Source: Rhizobium mesoamericanum STM3625
GTDB lineage: Bacteria; Pseudomonadota; Alphaproteobacteria; Rhizobiales; Rhizobiaceae
NCBI RefSeq assembly: GCF_000312665.1
Contig: NZ_HF536772.1
Span: 3,890,886-3,954,885 of the forward strand
Length of the DNA: 64,000 nt
Direction: 5' to 3'
Of the stretch, positions 51,768 through 60,522 are shown one piece after another. A program made the position numbers and the translations under genes. Positions within the stretch are counted from its first letter, which is position 1. Every line of letters starts with the position of its first letter. A model generated the notes under the pieces. It was not told the DNA's origin. It made no database searches and saw only the letters and a list, made by a program, of their open reading frames with translations.

Positions 51768-52025
51768 CTAGATGGAGCGGCGCCCGCTGATGGCGTGGTA
51801 GAGCCAGAGGACGACGACGGCACCGATGACGGCAACGACGAGGCTGTAGATATTGAAGCCCGTTATGCCTGATGCGCCGAAGAAGCTGAAGATGACGCCA
51901 CCGACGATCGCTCCGACGATGCCGAGGACGATGTCCATCAGCATGCCCGCGCCCGACTTGTTGACGATCTTGCTGCCGATGAAGCCTGCGATCAGTCCAA
52001 GGATAATCCAACCGATTACTGACAT
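51768..52025 (-). CDS. GlsB/YeaQ/YmgE family small membrane protein
   Basis: The 85-residue protein has three glycine-rich hydrophobic helices: VIGWIILGLIAGFIGSKIV, LMDIVLGIVGAIVGGVIFSFFG and IYSLVVAVIGAVVVLWLYHAI. It is the family once called transglycosylase-associated protein. Relatives are stress-induced inner-membrane proteins of unclear role. It stands alone. Confidence 0.88.
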   Translation of the reverse strand: MSVIGWIILGLIAGFIGSKIVNKSGAGMLMDIVLGIVGAIVGGVIFSFFGASGITGFNIYSLVVAVIGAVVVLWLYHAISGRRSI

Positions 52026-52124
52026 CTGCCATTCCCCTCCTTGATTGGTTGAATATTCAGACCATCTTCCCGTTAAGCTAAATAGCTCGCCGGGGAATTC
52101 AAGGTTCGCGAGAGCCTTATGCTT

Positions 52125-52156
52125 TCATTCTACAGTTGTTGTTCTGTAAAATGAAG
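52125..52156. promoter_or_regulatory. inverted repeat upstream of the YidB-type gene
   Basis: TTCATTCTACAG (52125-52136) and CTGTAAAATGAA (52145-52156) are reverse complements except for one base, with an eight-base spacer. It ends 20 bp before the ATG at 52177, where an operator or an RNA hairpin could control expression. Confidence 0.5.
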
Positions 52157-52176
52157 AAACCGAAAAGGAGGATGGC

Positions 52177-52638
52177 ATGGGTATCTTTGATGACGCCGTT
52201 CCGGGCGGAAATATATCGAAGCCGATCATGATTGCACTTGGCGCGCTATTGGTGGGTAAGCTTCTCGGTGGCGGAGGCAGCCAGACCGATCCAACTACCC
52301 AGCAAGCCAATCCCCAGGCCAGTCCACAGAGCGCTGACGGCGGGTTTCTCGGCGGTCTTGGCGGTCTCGGAGGCCTTCTTGGCAAGCTTACGGAAGCCGG
52401 GCAGGGCGATGTGGTTGATTCCTGGGTCCAGCCCGGGCAGAACAAGCCAATTGCGCCCGGCAGCCTCAATGACGCGCTCGGGTCCAAGACGATTAGCGAT
52501 CTCGCACGTCAGGCCGGAATAAGTGAGCAGGAGCTGCTGAACCAATTGTCGACCGTTCTGCCAGGAGTGGTCGACAAGCTGACGCCGCGAGGTCACCTGC
52601 CAACACAGGAACAGATCGCGGCCCTGTTCCATTCCTGA
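52177..52638 (+). CDS. YidB/DUF937 family protein
   Basis: The 153-residue protein has a Gly-rich first half (GGFLGGLGGLGGLLGKL, about 58-74). A YidB-type C-terminal domain follows: GQGDVVDSWVQPGQNKPIAPGSLNDALGSKTISDLARQAGISEQELLNQLSTVLPGVVDKLTPRGHLP. The family is widespread and of unknown function; the C-terminal domain is thought to be helical and soluble. The residues before the Gly-rich part (KPIMIALGALLVGKLL) form a moderately hydrophobic helix. Confidence 0.85.
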   Translation: MGIFDDAVPGGNISKPIMIALGALLVGKLLGGGGSQTDPTTQQANPQASPQSADGGFLGGLGGLGGLLGKLTEAGQGDVVDSWVQPGQNKPIAPGSLNDALGSKTISDLARQAGISEQELLNQLSTVLPGVVDKLTPRGHLPTQEQIAALFHS

Positions 52639-52664
52639 GAGTGGGACGATTGAGGCTCCAGCTC

Positions 52665-52704
52665 AAAAAAAGACGTTCCCCGCTTTAGGCCGTAAGCGGG
52701 AAAC
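52665..52704 (-). terminator. hairpin in the ilvE/yidB convergent gap
   Basis: GTTCCCCGCTT (52675-52685) pairs with AAGCGGGAAAC (52694-52704) with one mismatch. On the minus strand it is followed three bases later by a run of seven T (A tract at 52665-52671), so it probably ends the ilvE transcript 160 bp beyond its stop. Confidence 0.6.
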
Positions 52705-52865
52705 GACGGTTTTCTCGTGCCGCCCTCATTGAGTTGGCGAACGGCTGAAGGATGGCGTCACTCGGCGCAAGCCATGACTTTTCCTTCGGCCCGACCGAAA
52801 AAACCGGGCGTCGACGGGTTTCGAAATCTCTGACCTACTGGCCAAATAACTCGCGTGCCGGTGCC

Positions 52866-53966
52866 TCAGGCAAGGATGCGGCGCGTCCAGCCGCGCTCAT
52901 CGTTGGTTACGCCCTTCTGCAAGCCGACGAGTTCTTGACGCAACTCGCTGGTCAACTTGCCGGTTTGCCCGTCTCCGATCAGGAATTCGCCGCCGGCGTG
53001 TCGCACCAGGCCGATGCCCGCAAGAACTGCTGCGGTGCCGCAAGCGAAGGCTTCCACGAGCTTGCCACTGGCGGCATCGTTCTGCCATTCCTCAAATGAG
53101 TAGGGACGCTGCTCGACGCGCAAGCCCTTTTCCTCGGCGAGAACGATCACGGAGGCGCGGGTGATGCCCGGCAGGATCGTGCCGCCGAGAGGCGGGGTTA
53201 CTACAGATCCGTCGTTCATCACGAAGAATACGTTCATGCCGCCGAGTTCCTCGACCCAGCGATGTTCCGCTGCATCAAGGAACACGACCTGGTCGCAGTC
53301 CTTCTTCGCCGCCTCGGCTTGAGCCACGAGGCTAGCCGCGTAGTTTCCGCCGCATTTGGCAGCACCGGTGCCCCCGGCTGCTGCTCTGGTGTATTCAGTC
53401 TCAACCCACAGGGAGACCGCCTTGGCTCCGCCTTTGAAATATGCGCCCACCGGGGAGGCAATGACACAGAAGATGTACTCCTGGGCAGGGCGGACGCCTA
53501 GGAAGGCCTCGTTGGCGAACATGAATGGGCGCAGATAGAGGCTGCCGTCACCTGATGGAATCCATGCCTTGTCGACACGGACGAGCTCTTCGACCGCCTT
53601 GAGGAAAAGCTCTGTCGGAACGGGAGGCATTGCCATCCTGGCCGCTGACTGCGCAAAACGGCGAGCGTTCTCTTCAGGCCGGAAGAGCAAAATGCGACCA
53701 TCGTCTGCCTTGTAGGCCTTCATGCCTTCGAAGATTTCCTGAGCATAGTGCAGCACCGCGCTAGCAGGATCGAGTTCCAAGGGCCGCCTCGGCGTTACCT
53801 TCGCATCGTGCCAGCCCTTGTCGGGGGTCCATCGAGCCAGAACCATATGATCGGTGAAGACCTTTCCAAAGCCGGGTGACTCCAGGGCCCGAATTCGGTT
53901 GGCGTCCGAGACCGGCGACGTGTGGAATTCGATCTTGATTTCAGGAGTGTTCGACGACGCGGGCAT
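52866..53966 (-). CDS. ilvE: branched-chain amino acid aminotransferase
   Basis: The 366-residue fold-type IV PLP enzyme carries LDPASAVLHYAQEIFEGMKAYKADDGRILLFRPEENARRF. The PLP lysine lies in AAKCGGNYAASL and the cofactor Glu in RWVEELGGMNVFFV; LGGTILPGITRASVIVLAEEKGL and EAFACGTAAVL follow. Length and motifs are those of the class II (eukaryote-like) BCATs common in rhizobia. It makes valine, leucine and isoleucine from their oxo acids, the final step after ilvIHC. It is divergent from the LysN-type aminotransferase at 54189. Confidence 0.94.
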   Translation of the reverse strand: MPASSNTPEIKIEFHTSPVSDANRIRALESPGFGKVFTDHMVLARWTPDKGWHDAKVTPRRPLELDPASAVLHYAQEIFEGMKAYKADDGRILLFRPEENARRFAQSAARMAMPPVPTELFLKAVEELVRVDKAWIPSGDGSLYLRPFMFANEAFLGVRPAQEYIFCVIASPVGAYFKGGAKAVSLWVETEYTRAAAGGTGAAKCGGNYAASLVAQAEAAKKDCDQVVFLDAAEHRWVEELGGMNVFFVMNDGSVVTPPLGGTILPGITRASVIVLAEEKGLRVEQRPYSFEEWQNDAASGKLVEAFACGTAAVLAGIGLVRHAGGEFLIGDGQTGKLTSELRQELVGLQKGVTNDERGWTRRILA

Positions 53967-54109
53967 TTGCTGGCACCTTCATAGGCTATTGGATAACGGG
54001 GGCGACACTACTGCCACGGAGTAGGTCTTGAAAAGATCGATTCTGGCCGGTTCTGGCTTCTGACCACAGAAGTGACCTTCGCTTCCCCAAATTGTCACGG
54101 TAGCAAACA

Positions 54110-54134
54110 AATAGGTCAGCAATGTTGACTTATT
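54110..54134. promoter_or_regulatory. inverted repeat between ilvE and the aminotransferase gene
   Basis: AATAGGTCA (54110-54118) and TGACTTATT (54126-54134) are reverse complements with one mismatch and a seven-base spacer. It has the same AGGTCA-N7-TGACYT plan as the site at 32214-32236 and ends 55 bp upstream of the start at 54189. Confidence 0.55.
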
Positions 54135-54188
54135 ATTTGTTGCGTGGTTCTCTCATCTCAATACAAAAAAATTATCGAGGAAATACCC

Positions 54189-55409
54189 ATGTTGAATTGG
54201 GAAAGCATGTTCGCGACGCGTTCTTCCCGCATGCGCGCATCCGAGATTCGCGAGCTTCTGAAGCTTCTTGACCGCCCCGACATCATTTCTTTTGCGGGGG
54301 GAATTCCGGATCCGGCACTTTTCCCGGACCAGGAATTCAAGGCGGCTTATGCGGATATCTTCAACAGTTCTGCCGTGAACTCGGCGCTGCAGTATTCGGT
54401 CAGCGAAGGCTACAGGCCGCTTCGTGAATGGCTGGTCAAGCAAATGGCCGCGCTCAACATTGCGTGTGAGCTCGAGAACGTCTTCATCGTGTCCGGTTCG
54501 CAGCAGGGCTTGGATTATCTCGGCAAGCTTTTTCTCTCGCCTAATGATACGGCACTTGTCACCTGGCCGACCTATCTCGGTGCGCTCCAGGCCTTCAACG
54601 CCTACGAGCCGAACTACGACCAGGTGACGCCGAACGGCAACCGTACGCCGGGGTCCTATAAGGCGCAGGCCTCGGCTGCGGGCGGCAAGGTGAAGTTCGC
54701 CTATCTCTCGGCCGACTTTGCCAACCCAACAGGAGAGACAGTTGATCAGGCGGGCCGAGAAAAGGTCCTTGCCCTGGCAGAAGAGCTCGATATCGCGGTC
54801 ATTGAAGACGCGGCGTATCAGTCACTGCGGTATGACGGAACCCCGATCGCGCCGATCCTTGCGACCGAAATTGCGAAGAAGGGCCACATCAACGATACCC
54901 GCACAATATATTGCGGCAGCTTCTCGAAGACGCTGGCTCCAGGTCTTCGCGTCGGCTTCATCGTTGCCAATGCTCCGGTCATCCGCAAACTGGTGCTGAT
55001 GAAGCAGGCGGCAGACCTGCACTCCTCGACGATCAATCAGATGGCGATCGCCCATGTCGCCGAACGCGGTTTCGATGCGCAGGTCGCCAAGATCAAGTCG
55101 GTTTATAGCCACCGCCGCAATCTCATGCTGGCAGCGCTTGAGACGTACATGCCTGCCGGCACGAGCTGGACAAAGCCGGAGGGCGGCATGTTCATCTGGG
55201 TGACACTGCCGAAGGGCATGGATGGTGCCGCGCTTTTAGCCAAGTCATTGGAAACGGCAAGGGTGGCTTTCGTTCCCGGCAAGGCATTCTTCGCCGACGG
55301 TTCCGGCGAAAATACGTTCCGCGTCAGCTTCTCCTGCGCCAACGATCGGATGATCGAGGAGGGGATCGGGCGCCTCGGTGCGCTGATCGCCAGTGAAATC
55401 GGCGGCTGA
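54189..55409 (+). CDS. PLP-dependent aminotransferase (2-aminoadipate/LysN type)
   Basis: The 406-residue fold-type I aminotransferase starts MLNWESMFATRSSRMRASEIRELLKLL with GAGGAAATACCC upstream. Markers are ISFAGGIPDPALFP, QYSVSEGYRPLREWL, VSGSQQGLDYLGKLFL, YLSADFANPTGETVD, EDAAYQSLRYDG, the PLP lysine motif CGSFSKTLAPGLRVGF and EGGMFIWVTLP. This matches the LysN/Kat/MocR-like PLP group that acts on 2-aminoadipate, aromatic or branched amino acids. The substrate is not decided. Confidence 0.88.
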   Translation: MLNWESMFATRSSRMRASEIRELLKLLDRPDIISFAGGIPDPALFPDQEFKAAYADIFNSSAVNSALQYSVSEGYRPLREWLVKQMAALNIACELENVFIVSGSQQGLDYLGKLFLSPNDTALVTWPTYLGALQAFNAYEPNYDQVTPNGNRTPGSYKAQASAAGGKVKFAYLSADFANPTGETVDQAGREKVLALAEELDIAVIEDAAYQSLRYDGTPIAPILATEIAKKGHINDTRTIYCGSFSKTLAPGLRVGFIVANAPVIRKLVLMKQAADLHSSTINQMAIAHVAERGFDAQVAKIKSVYSHRRNLMLAALETYMPAGTSWTKPEGGMFIWVTLPKGMDGAALLAKSLETARVAFVPGKAFFADGSGENTFRVSFSCANDRMIEEGIGRLGALIASEIGG

Positions 55410-55434
55410 TCGGCCGCCGACCTTTCAGGCCCGA

Positions 55435-56493
55435 CTATCGATTAAGGTGTGGGCCAAGCAATTCAAGGTCGGCCTCACTCAGCCGATCGCTTGCCGTGTT
55501 CAACTGGTGCCAATAGGGATAAAGCACTGGCGGCAGACTGACTGCGTCCAGGCGCTTGCGCTCGTCGTCGGTCAGCTTCAGGTCGGCGGCTGCCAGGTTG
55601 TCCTTGAACTGGGCTTCTGTGCGACCGCCGATGATCACTGACGTGACCGCCTTTCGGCCAATCAACCAGGCGAGCGCCACCTGGGCTGCTGACACCCCAC
55701 GCCCGTCGGCGATCGCCACCAGCGTTTCCACGATATTCCAGAGGCGGTTTTCGTCGCGGATCGGCGGCTCGGTCCAGCCGGCGAATTGCCGCGAGCCTTC
55801 CGGTGCCGCCTGGTTGCGGCGATGCTTGCCGGAAAGCAGGCCAGCCGCAAGCGGGCTCCAGACGAGCACGCCGAGCCCTTGGTCGATGCTGATCGGGAGC
55901 AGCTCATATTCCGCGTCGCGCGCTTCGAGCGTGTAGTGGATCTGCTGGCTGACAAACCGCTCGCGCCCTTCCCTCTCGCTGACGCCGAGCGCCTTCATGA
56001 TATGCCAGCCCGAGAAATTCGAGCAGCCGACATAGCGGACCTTGCCCTGGCGGACGAGCGTGTCGAGTGCTTCCATGGTTTCTTCGAGAGGCGTCTGTCC
56101 ATCCCATTCGTGAAGCTGGTAAAGGTCAATGACGTCAGTCTTCATGCGCCGGAGGCTCGCCTCGCAGGCGCTGATGAGATGATAGCGCGACAAGCCGGTA
56201 TCGTTCGGGCCGTCTCCCATGCGAAAGCGCGCCTTGGTCGCGATCAGTACGCCGTTATTGCGCGGTCCGCCGATGATCTCGCCGAGGATCTCCTCGCAAA
56301 CGCCCTGCGAGTAGACGTCAGCGGTGTCGATCAGATTGACACCGGCGTCGAGACACAGGTCGACAAGCCTGCGCGCTTCGGTGACGCCGAGATCGCCAAC
56401 CATCTTCGCCCAGCCTTGGCCGCCGAACGTCATCGTTCCCATCGTTACGGTCGAAATCTTGAGGCCGGAACGGCCGAGAAGTCGGTATTCCAT
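55435..56493 (-). CDS. aldo/keto reductase
   Basis: The protein is 352 residues from the ATG at 56493 (GGAGGAGG upstream). It carries MEYRLLGRSGLKISTVTMGTMTFGG, NLIDTADVYSQGVCEEILGE (Asp/Tyr), VLIATKARFRMGD (Lys), VIDLYQLHEWDGQTPLEETMEAL (His), WSPLAAGLLSGKHRRN and VIIGGRTEAQFKDNL. It is paralogous to the AKR at 3419. It converges on the aminotransferase gene with a 25-bp gap. Confidence 0.9.
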   Translation of the reverse strand: MEYRLLGRSGLKISTVTMGTMTFGGQGWAKMVGDLGVTEARRLVDLCLDAGVNLIDTADVYSQGVCEEILGEIIGGPRNNGVLIATKARFRMGDGPNDTGLSRYHLISACEASLRRMKTDVIDLYQLHEWDGQTPLEETMEALDTLVRQGKVRYVGCSNFSGWHIMKALGVSEREGRERFVSQQIHYTLEARDAEYELLPISIDQGLGVLVWSPLAAGLLSGKHRRNQAAPEGSRQFAGWTEPPIRDENRLWNIVETLVAIADGRGVSAAQVALAWLIGRKAVTSVIIGGRTEAQFKDNLAAADLKLTDDERKRLDAVSLPPVLYPYWHQLNTASDRLSEADLELLGPHLNR

Positions 56494-56657
56494 TTGCGTC
56501 CTCCTCCAAAATGCTTGAATCAAAACGTGCGCTAGAAGATAGGGGCGGGGAAGGTGGGTCAAGGGGCAGGGTTGCACGCCAGCGTCGCGAAGTCGGCTGT
56601 CGCAATCATGTTATCCGCAATGGCTAAGGAACGGCTCTCCCTCGTCGAGGATCCACC

Positions 56658-57361
56658 ATGAAGACGATCGTTTCCGCCGCGGCGTTGCTCGCAGCGAGCT
56701 TAGGCCCTGGCGAGCGTGAGGCTCGCCGATCTCGCCGCGGCGTCCTGCCTATCTCTCCGGTGGCCAGCGCCAGCGCTGGGTATTGGCGCGCTGCCCCGTC
56801 TCATCGCCTGACGTCGTGCTGCTCGATGAGCCGGTCGCCAACTCGACCGGTACTTGAAACAGGAGATGGAGGAAACGTTTCTCGAATTCCACCAGCGCTC
56901 CTTAGCGACGATGGTTGTCACACACTGTCAGAACAAGGCGATGGCCCTTGCGACCGACGTTGCCTCCGAAAGTCGCTTTCTGCAGGCTGCGCCGCCGGCG
57001 GAGATCCACGGCCCGGCCACAGGGGCGGCAGGTTGGCGAGCTGATCGGTCGCCGCACTGTTCTCATGCTGCCATCTCCAGTTGGTGATATCAGGCTTCTC
57101 GACTGGAGTGTCCTGGAGCCCCTCTTCTCTCACACGGCGTGCCACCAGCCGAAAAGTGGACGTGCTGGTGCGCCAGGAAGACGTCATGATCGCTTGTGCG
57201 GGCGTTCGGGCACGCGTCGGGTCCATCCTCTACGAAGGCGAACGCTACGCCGTGAGATTACTGCCGGGCTACGGCCAGGTGCCTGCGGGCTTCCAATCGG
57301 GAGCACCTTGCGGGCTGGCGAAAACGTGCGGGTCATTGCGCGCGCCGCTTGGCGTCCCTGA
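56658..57361 (+). pseudogene. chimeric remnant: signal-peptide start joined to a decayed ABC transporter ATPase
   Basis: At 56658 a good start (GAGGATCC upstream) opens MKTIVSAAALLAASLG, a signal-peptide-like N-terminus, which within about 15 codons runs into unrelated DNA. From about 56704 to 57361 frames in turn spell an ABC ATPase C-terminal half: YLSGGQRQRWVLARC and PDVVLLDEPVAN (signature and Walker B, from 56750), EMEETFLEFHQRS...MVVTH (switch His) and AMALATDVA. A TOBE-like tail reads VDVLVRQEDVMI, RARVGSILYEGERYAVRLL, LRAGENVRVIARAAW. Several frameshifts and stops separate these pieces and Walker A is absent. It is most like sugar/polyamine-type importer ATPases. It cannot be functional. 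Confidence 0.85.
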
Positions 57362-57429
57362 TCGCGAAACGTCTTTCCGAAGTGGGACTTAGCCACTACT
57401 AATGGCATAACGCCAATTGGAAATGCTCG

Positions 57430-58539
57430 ATGTCGCTGCGCATTGCTACCTTCAACGTCGAAAATCTCATGACGCGTTTCGACTTTACCGGCTTCCGCAA
57501 CCAACTGCGCCAAGACCGGGTGATCAAACTTTTCGAAGTGCGCAGCGAAGGCGTCTACCAGCAACTCGAGCAGGCGCGGGTGATCGCTTCCACCGATGAT
57601 ACCCGACAGATGACGGCTCTGGCGATTGCCGACGCCGATGCCGACATTCTTTGCCTGCAGGAAGTCGATAACATGGAAGCGCTGCAAGCCTTCGAATACG
57701 GTTATCTCTTCAGGATGGTCGGTAATGGCTACCGGCAAAAGTATCTTGTCGAGGGCAACGACAGCCGGGGGATCGACGTTGCCGTCCTGATGCGGGAAGA
57801 GACACGAGATGGGCAGAAGATCGAGCTCAAGCAGATCAGGAGCCATGCGATGCTCACCTATCGCGATCTCGGGCTCTTCAACGACCAACTGGCGTTGACC
57901 AACCGCATCGACGACAAGATCTTCAAGCGGGACTGCCTGGAACTCGAGCTCGAGATCAGTGGCGTCCCGCTGTCGCTCTACGTCGTCCATTTCAAATCCA
58001 TGGACGGGCCGCGCACGAATGGCGGCGACAGCAGGCTGGGCACAATGCCCGTGCGGCGGGCCGAGGCGCTGGCGGTACGCCGCATCATCGAAGACCGCTT
58101 CAGCGGTCACACAGATGACAAGCGGTTCGTTATATGCGGAGACATGAACGACTATCAGGAGCGCGTCGACGTCATTGGCCGCCGCCGCACTGGGTACCGT
58201 TTCGAACACCAGGACGAGAATATCAGTGCACTTGACGTCTTCAGCCACGATGGCTTTGCCGAGAACGTCGTCCGCCGCCGCGATCCACTCGATCGCTGGA
58301 CGCTCTACCATGCTCGTGGCCCCGAAGAGCAATGGCTGTGTCAGCTCGACTATATCTGGCTTTCGGCTGCTCTCGCCAGAACGAATAGCGCTCGCCTGCC
58401 CGAGATCGTTCGAAATGGACAGCCTTACCGCACAGTCTTCCCACCCGGCCAGGAGGTCGAGCGTTACCCCCGCACGGGCTGGGATCGACCGAAGGCTTCC
58501 GATCATTGCCCCGTTGTCATAACCTTGGATTTGATATGA
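57430..58539 (+). CDS. endonuclease/exonuclease/phosphatase family protein
   Basis: The 369-residue protein starts MSLRIATFNVENLMTRF, the EEP N-terminal strand with a metal-binding Asn. It continues with ADILCLQEVDNMEALQAF (metal-ligand Glu), LYVVHFKSM (catalytic His/Lys region), FVICGDMNDYQER (Asp/Asn) and the C-terminal KASDHCPVVITLDL (Asp-His). Members cleave phosphodiester or phosphomonoester bonds in nucleic acids or small molecules; the substrate is unknown. The Nudix gene starts within its last codon (ATGA), so the two are coupled. Confidence 0.87.
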   Translation: MSLRIATFNVENLMTRFDFTGFRNQLRQDRVIKLFEVRSEGVYQQLEQARVIASTDDTRQMTALAIADADADILCLQEVDNMEALQAFEYGYLFRMVGNGYRQKYLVEGNDSRGIDVAVLMREETRDGQKIELKQIRSHAMLTYRDLGLFNDQLALTNRIDDKIFKRDCLELELEISGVPLSLYVVHFKSMDGPRTNGGDSRLGTMPVRRAEALAVRRIIEDRFSGHTDDKRFVICGDMNDYQERVDVIGRRRTGYRFEHQDENISALDVFSHDGFAENVVRRRDPLDRWTLYHARGPEEQWLCQLDYIWLSAALARTNSARLPEIVRNGQPYRTVFPPGQEVERYPRTGWDRPKASDHCPVVITLDLI

Positions 58540-59282
58540 CTCTTTATTTTTCAGAGGATTTTGCCGGTTGGCCGCCGGAGCAGACGGTGTTTCCGATTGC
58601 TGGGCTGGATCTTCGCGTCCTCGCCGGAGACCATCCCTTCTATGTCGCCGAGCGTGAAGCGATCCGCAAGAACTGGGAGAAGGAAACGACGGCAAACCCG
58701 GCGTTGTTTGATGGCAGGATTGTTTTTCAGAAGCGACTGGCTCTGACGGATAGCGGTTTGGTTGGCGAGGGCCACCTCATACCATTTTCGACATTCATGT
58801 GGTGGCGACGGCAGGTGAATAGGCACGGGGGCATCCATCTGTTTGCCTATCCCGTCCTTGAAAGCTCCGACGGTGCGCTTGTCGCTATCCGCATGGGAAG
58901 ACACACAGCCAATCCCGGCCAGGTATATTTCGCCGCCGGCTCGCTTGAACCTCAGGACATCTCCAATGGGCGTTGCGACGTTGAAGGCAATATGCGTCGT
59001 GAAGTGATGGAAGAAACAGGCCTGGACCTCAACGAGGCCAAGATCGGTCATTGCTACTATGCGAGCCATGCCCGACGCACGGTGACAGTGCTGCGGCTCT
59101 TCCGGTTCGATCTGACCGCGGAACGAATGATTGAGAAGATCCATGCACACATGCTGGTTGCCGACGACAAGGAGATTGCCGGGGCAGTTGCGATCCGGTC
59201 GGCGGATCCGGAAGCGCAGCCCTACAATATCGCGATGCTCCCCGTTATCGATTGGTATTTTGGAGAAAGGCGCGGTGCTTAA
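58536..59282 (+). CDS. Nudix hydrolase family protein
   Basis: The 248-residue protein has a non-Nudix N-terminal half (1-105). A Nudix domain follows: HTANPGQVYFAAGSLEPQD begins the box, and its second half is GNMRREVMEETGLDL (REVMEETG matches REUXEEXGU, giving the metal-binding glutamates). It probably hydrolyses a nucleoside diphosphate linked to another moiety. It overlaps the EEP gene by four bases and precedes the phzF-like gene by 65 bp. Confidence 0.83.
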   Translation: MTLYFSEDFAGWPPEQTVFPIAGLDLRVLAGDHPFYVAEREAIRKNWEKETTANPALFDGRIVFQKRLALTDSGLVGEGHLIPFSTFMWWRRQVNRHGGIHLFAYPVLESSDGALVAIRMGRHTANPGQVYFAAGSLEPQDISNGRCDVEGNMRREVMEETGLDLNEAKIGHCYYASHARRTVTVLRLFRFDLTAERMIEKIHAHMLVADDKEIAGAVAIRSADPEAQPYNIAMLPVIDWYFGERRGA

Positions 59283-59347
59283 CGCCTTGCACTCGCTCGC
59301 CCGGTCGGGCAGGTTGGCGAAACGAGGACCGAGACCAGGAGGCCGAT

Positions 59348-60259
59348 GTGGCGCGAAGCTACAGCGTCTACGACGTGTTCACCGAGCGTAAGCTCGCCGG
59401 AAATCCGCTTGCCGTCATCTTCGATGGTGACGACCTTGACGATGACGCGATGCAGGCAATCGCAAAGGAAACGAACCTTTCCGAAACAGTCTTCGTCCAG
59501 CCCGCGGACAATCCGGCCTATACCGCGCGGATTCGGATCTTCACACCCGGTCGCGAATTACCTTTTGCGGGACACCCGACGGTCGGCACCGCGATAGCTC
59601 TCGCCGAGCAGGCGCACGGTAAATCGACCATCGATCTCGTCTCGGTCCTTGAGGAAAATGTCGGGCCAGTGCGTTGCGCGGTCCGACTGCGGGAAGGAGA
59701 GGCGAGTTTCGCCGAATTCGATCTGCCTCGGAAATCACAGCAAATCACCATGCCGCTCGACAAACTTGGGATTGCCAATGCGTTGTCGCTGAAGGCGACG
59801 GAAATTGGTTTTGAGAACCACGTGCCCTCGCTCTGGAGTGCAGGAGTGCCCTTCCTCATGGTTCCCGTCCACGACGTCGGCGCGACGCAGCGAATGGATT
59901 TCGACCCGCAACTTTGGGAAGCGATGGTCCCCTTCGTCGACGGCGCCCTTGCCTCGGCCTACATCTACTGTCGGGGCGGTATGAACCATGTGGCGAAGTT
60001 CCACGCCCGAATGTTTGCGAGCGGCATGGGGATCGTGGAGGACCCGGCTACAGGGGCGGCAGCGGCTGCGCTATCTGGCGCCATTCATCACTTTGATCGC
60101 CTGACCGACGGACACCATGGGGTGATGATCGAGCAGGGCGTGGAAATGGGTCGACCATCATTGATCCACCTGCACATGGATATTGAAGGCGGAGCGATCT
60201 CGAACGCCCGGATTGGCGGGCAGGCGGTGCGTATCGCAAGCGGAACGCTGGACCTTTGA
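59348..60259 (+). CDS. PhzF family isomerase/epimerase
   Basis: The protein is 303 residues from a GTG at 59348 with AGGAGG seven bases upstream. It carries SYSVYDVFTERKLAGNPLAVIFDGDDLDDDAMQAIAKETNLSETVFV (catalytic Glu in NLSET), RIFTPGRELPFAGHPTVGTAIALA and the C-terminal GIVEDPATGAAAAALSGAI (catalytic Asp region). The two-domain diaminopimelate-epimerase-like fold is complete. PhzF itself isomerises a phenazine precursor, but most relatives have unknown substrates and no phenazine genes are nearby. Confidence 0.88.
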   Translation: MARSYSVYDVFTERKLAGNPLAVIFDGDDLDDDAMQAIAKETNLSETVFVQPADNPAYTARIRIFTPGRELPFAGHPTVGTAIALAEQAHGKSTIDLVSVLEENVGPVRCAVRLREGEASFAEFDLPRKSQQITMPLDKLGIANALSLKATEIGFENHVPSLWSAGVPFLMVPVHDVGATQRMDFDPQLWEAMVPFVDGALASAYIYCRGGMNHVAKFHARMFASGMGIVEDPATGAAAAALSGAIHHFDRLTDGHHGVMIEQGVEMGRPSLIHLHMDIEGGAISNARIGGQAVRIASGTLDL

Positions 60260-60324
60260 TTTCATTGCATTTCAGCCATGCGCAAAAATCTTCGTCTTTA
60301 ACCAAAGAATTTTCGAACAGGCGC

Positions 60325-60353
60325 TAGACAAGCCGAACGATCCTGTTTATACG
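60325..60353 (+). promoter_or_regulatory. promoter of tRNA-Lys
   Basis: TAGACA (60325-60330) and TATACG (60348-60353) are 17 bp apart and 31 bp before the mature tRNA, a suitable distance for the tRNA leader. Confidence 0.5.
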
Positions 60354-60383
60354 CCCCCTCACACCGCGCAACACGGCGGTTAC

Positions 60384-60459
<76 letters not shown>

Positions 60460-60492
60460 TTTTCAAGCACTTAGCGGCAATTCCGCTCTCCC

Positions 60493-60521
60493 CATTTTAC
60501 AGCATCCAGAGCATTTTACAG
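60493..60521 (+). repeat. short direct repeats beside the integrase gene
   Basis: CATTTTACAG occurs at 60493-60502 and again at 60512-60521, 19 bp apart, between the tRNA and the integrase stop. Paired direct repeats here are typical of integrase arm-type or excisionase sites. Confidence 0.5.
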
Positions 60522-60522
60522 T

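Noticed and set aside
57184..58695. 503-codon open frame on the minus strand
   Set aside because: It is antisense to the EEP-family gene with its full catalytic motifs; no domain is visible in the minus-strand product.
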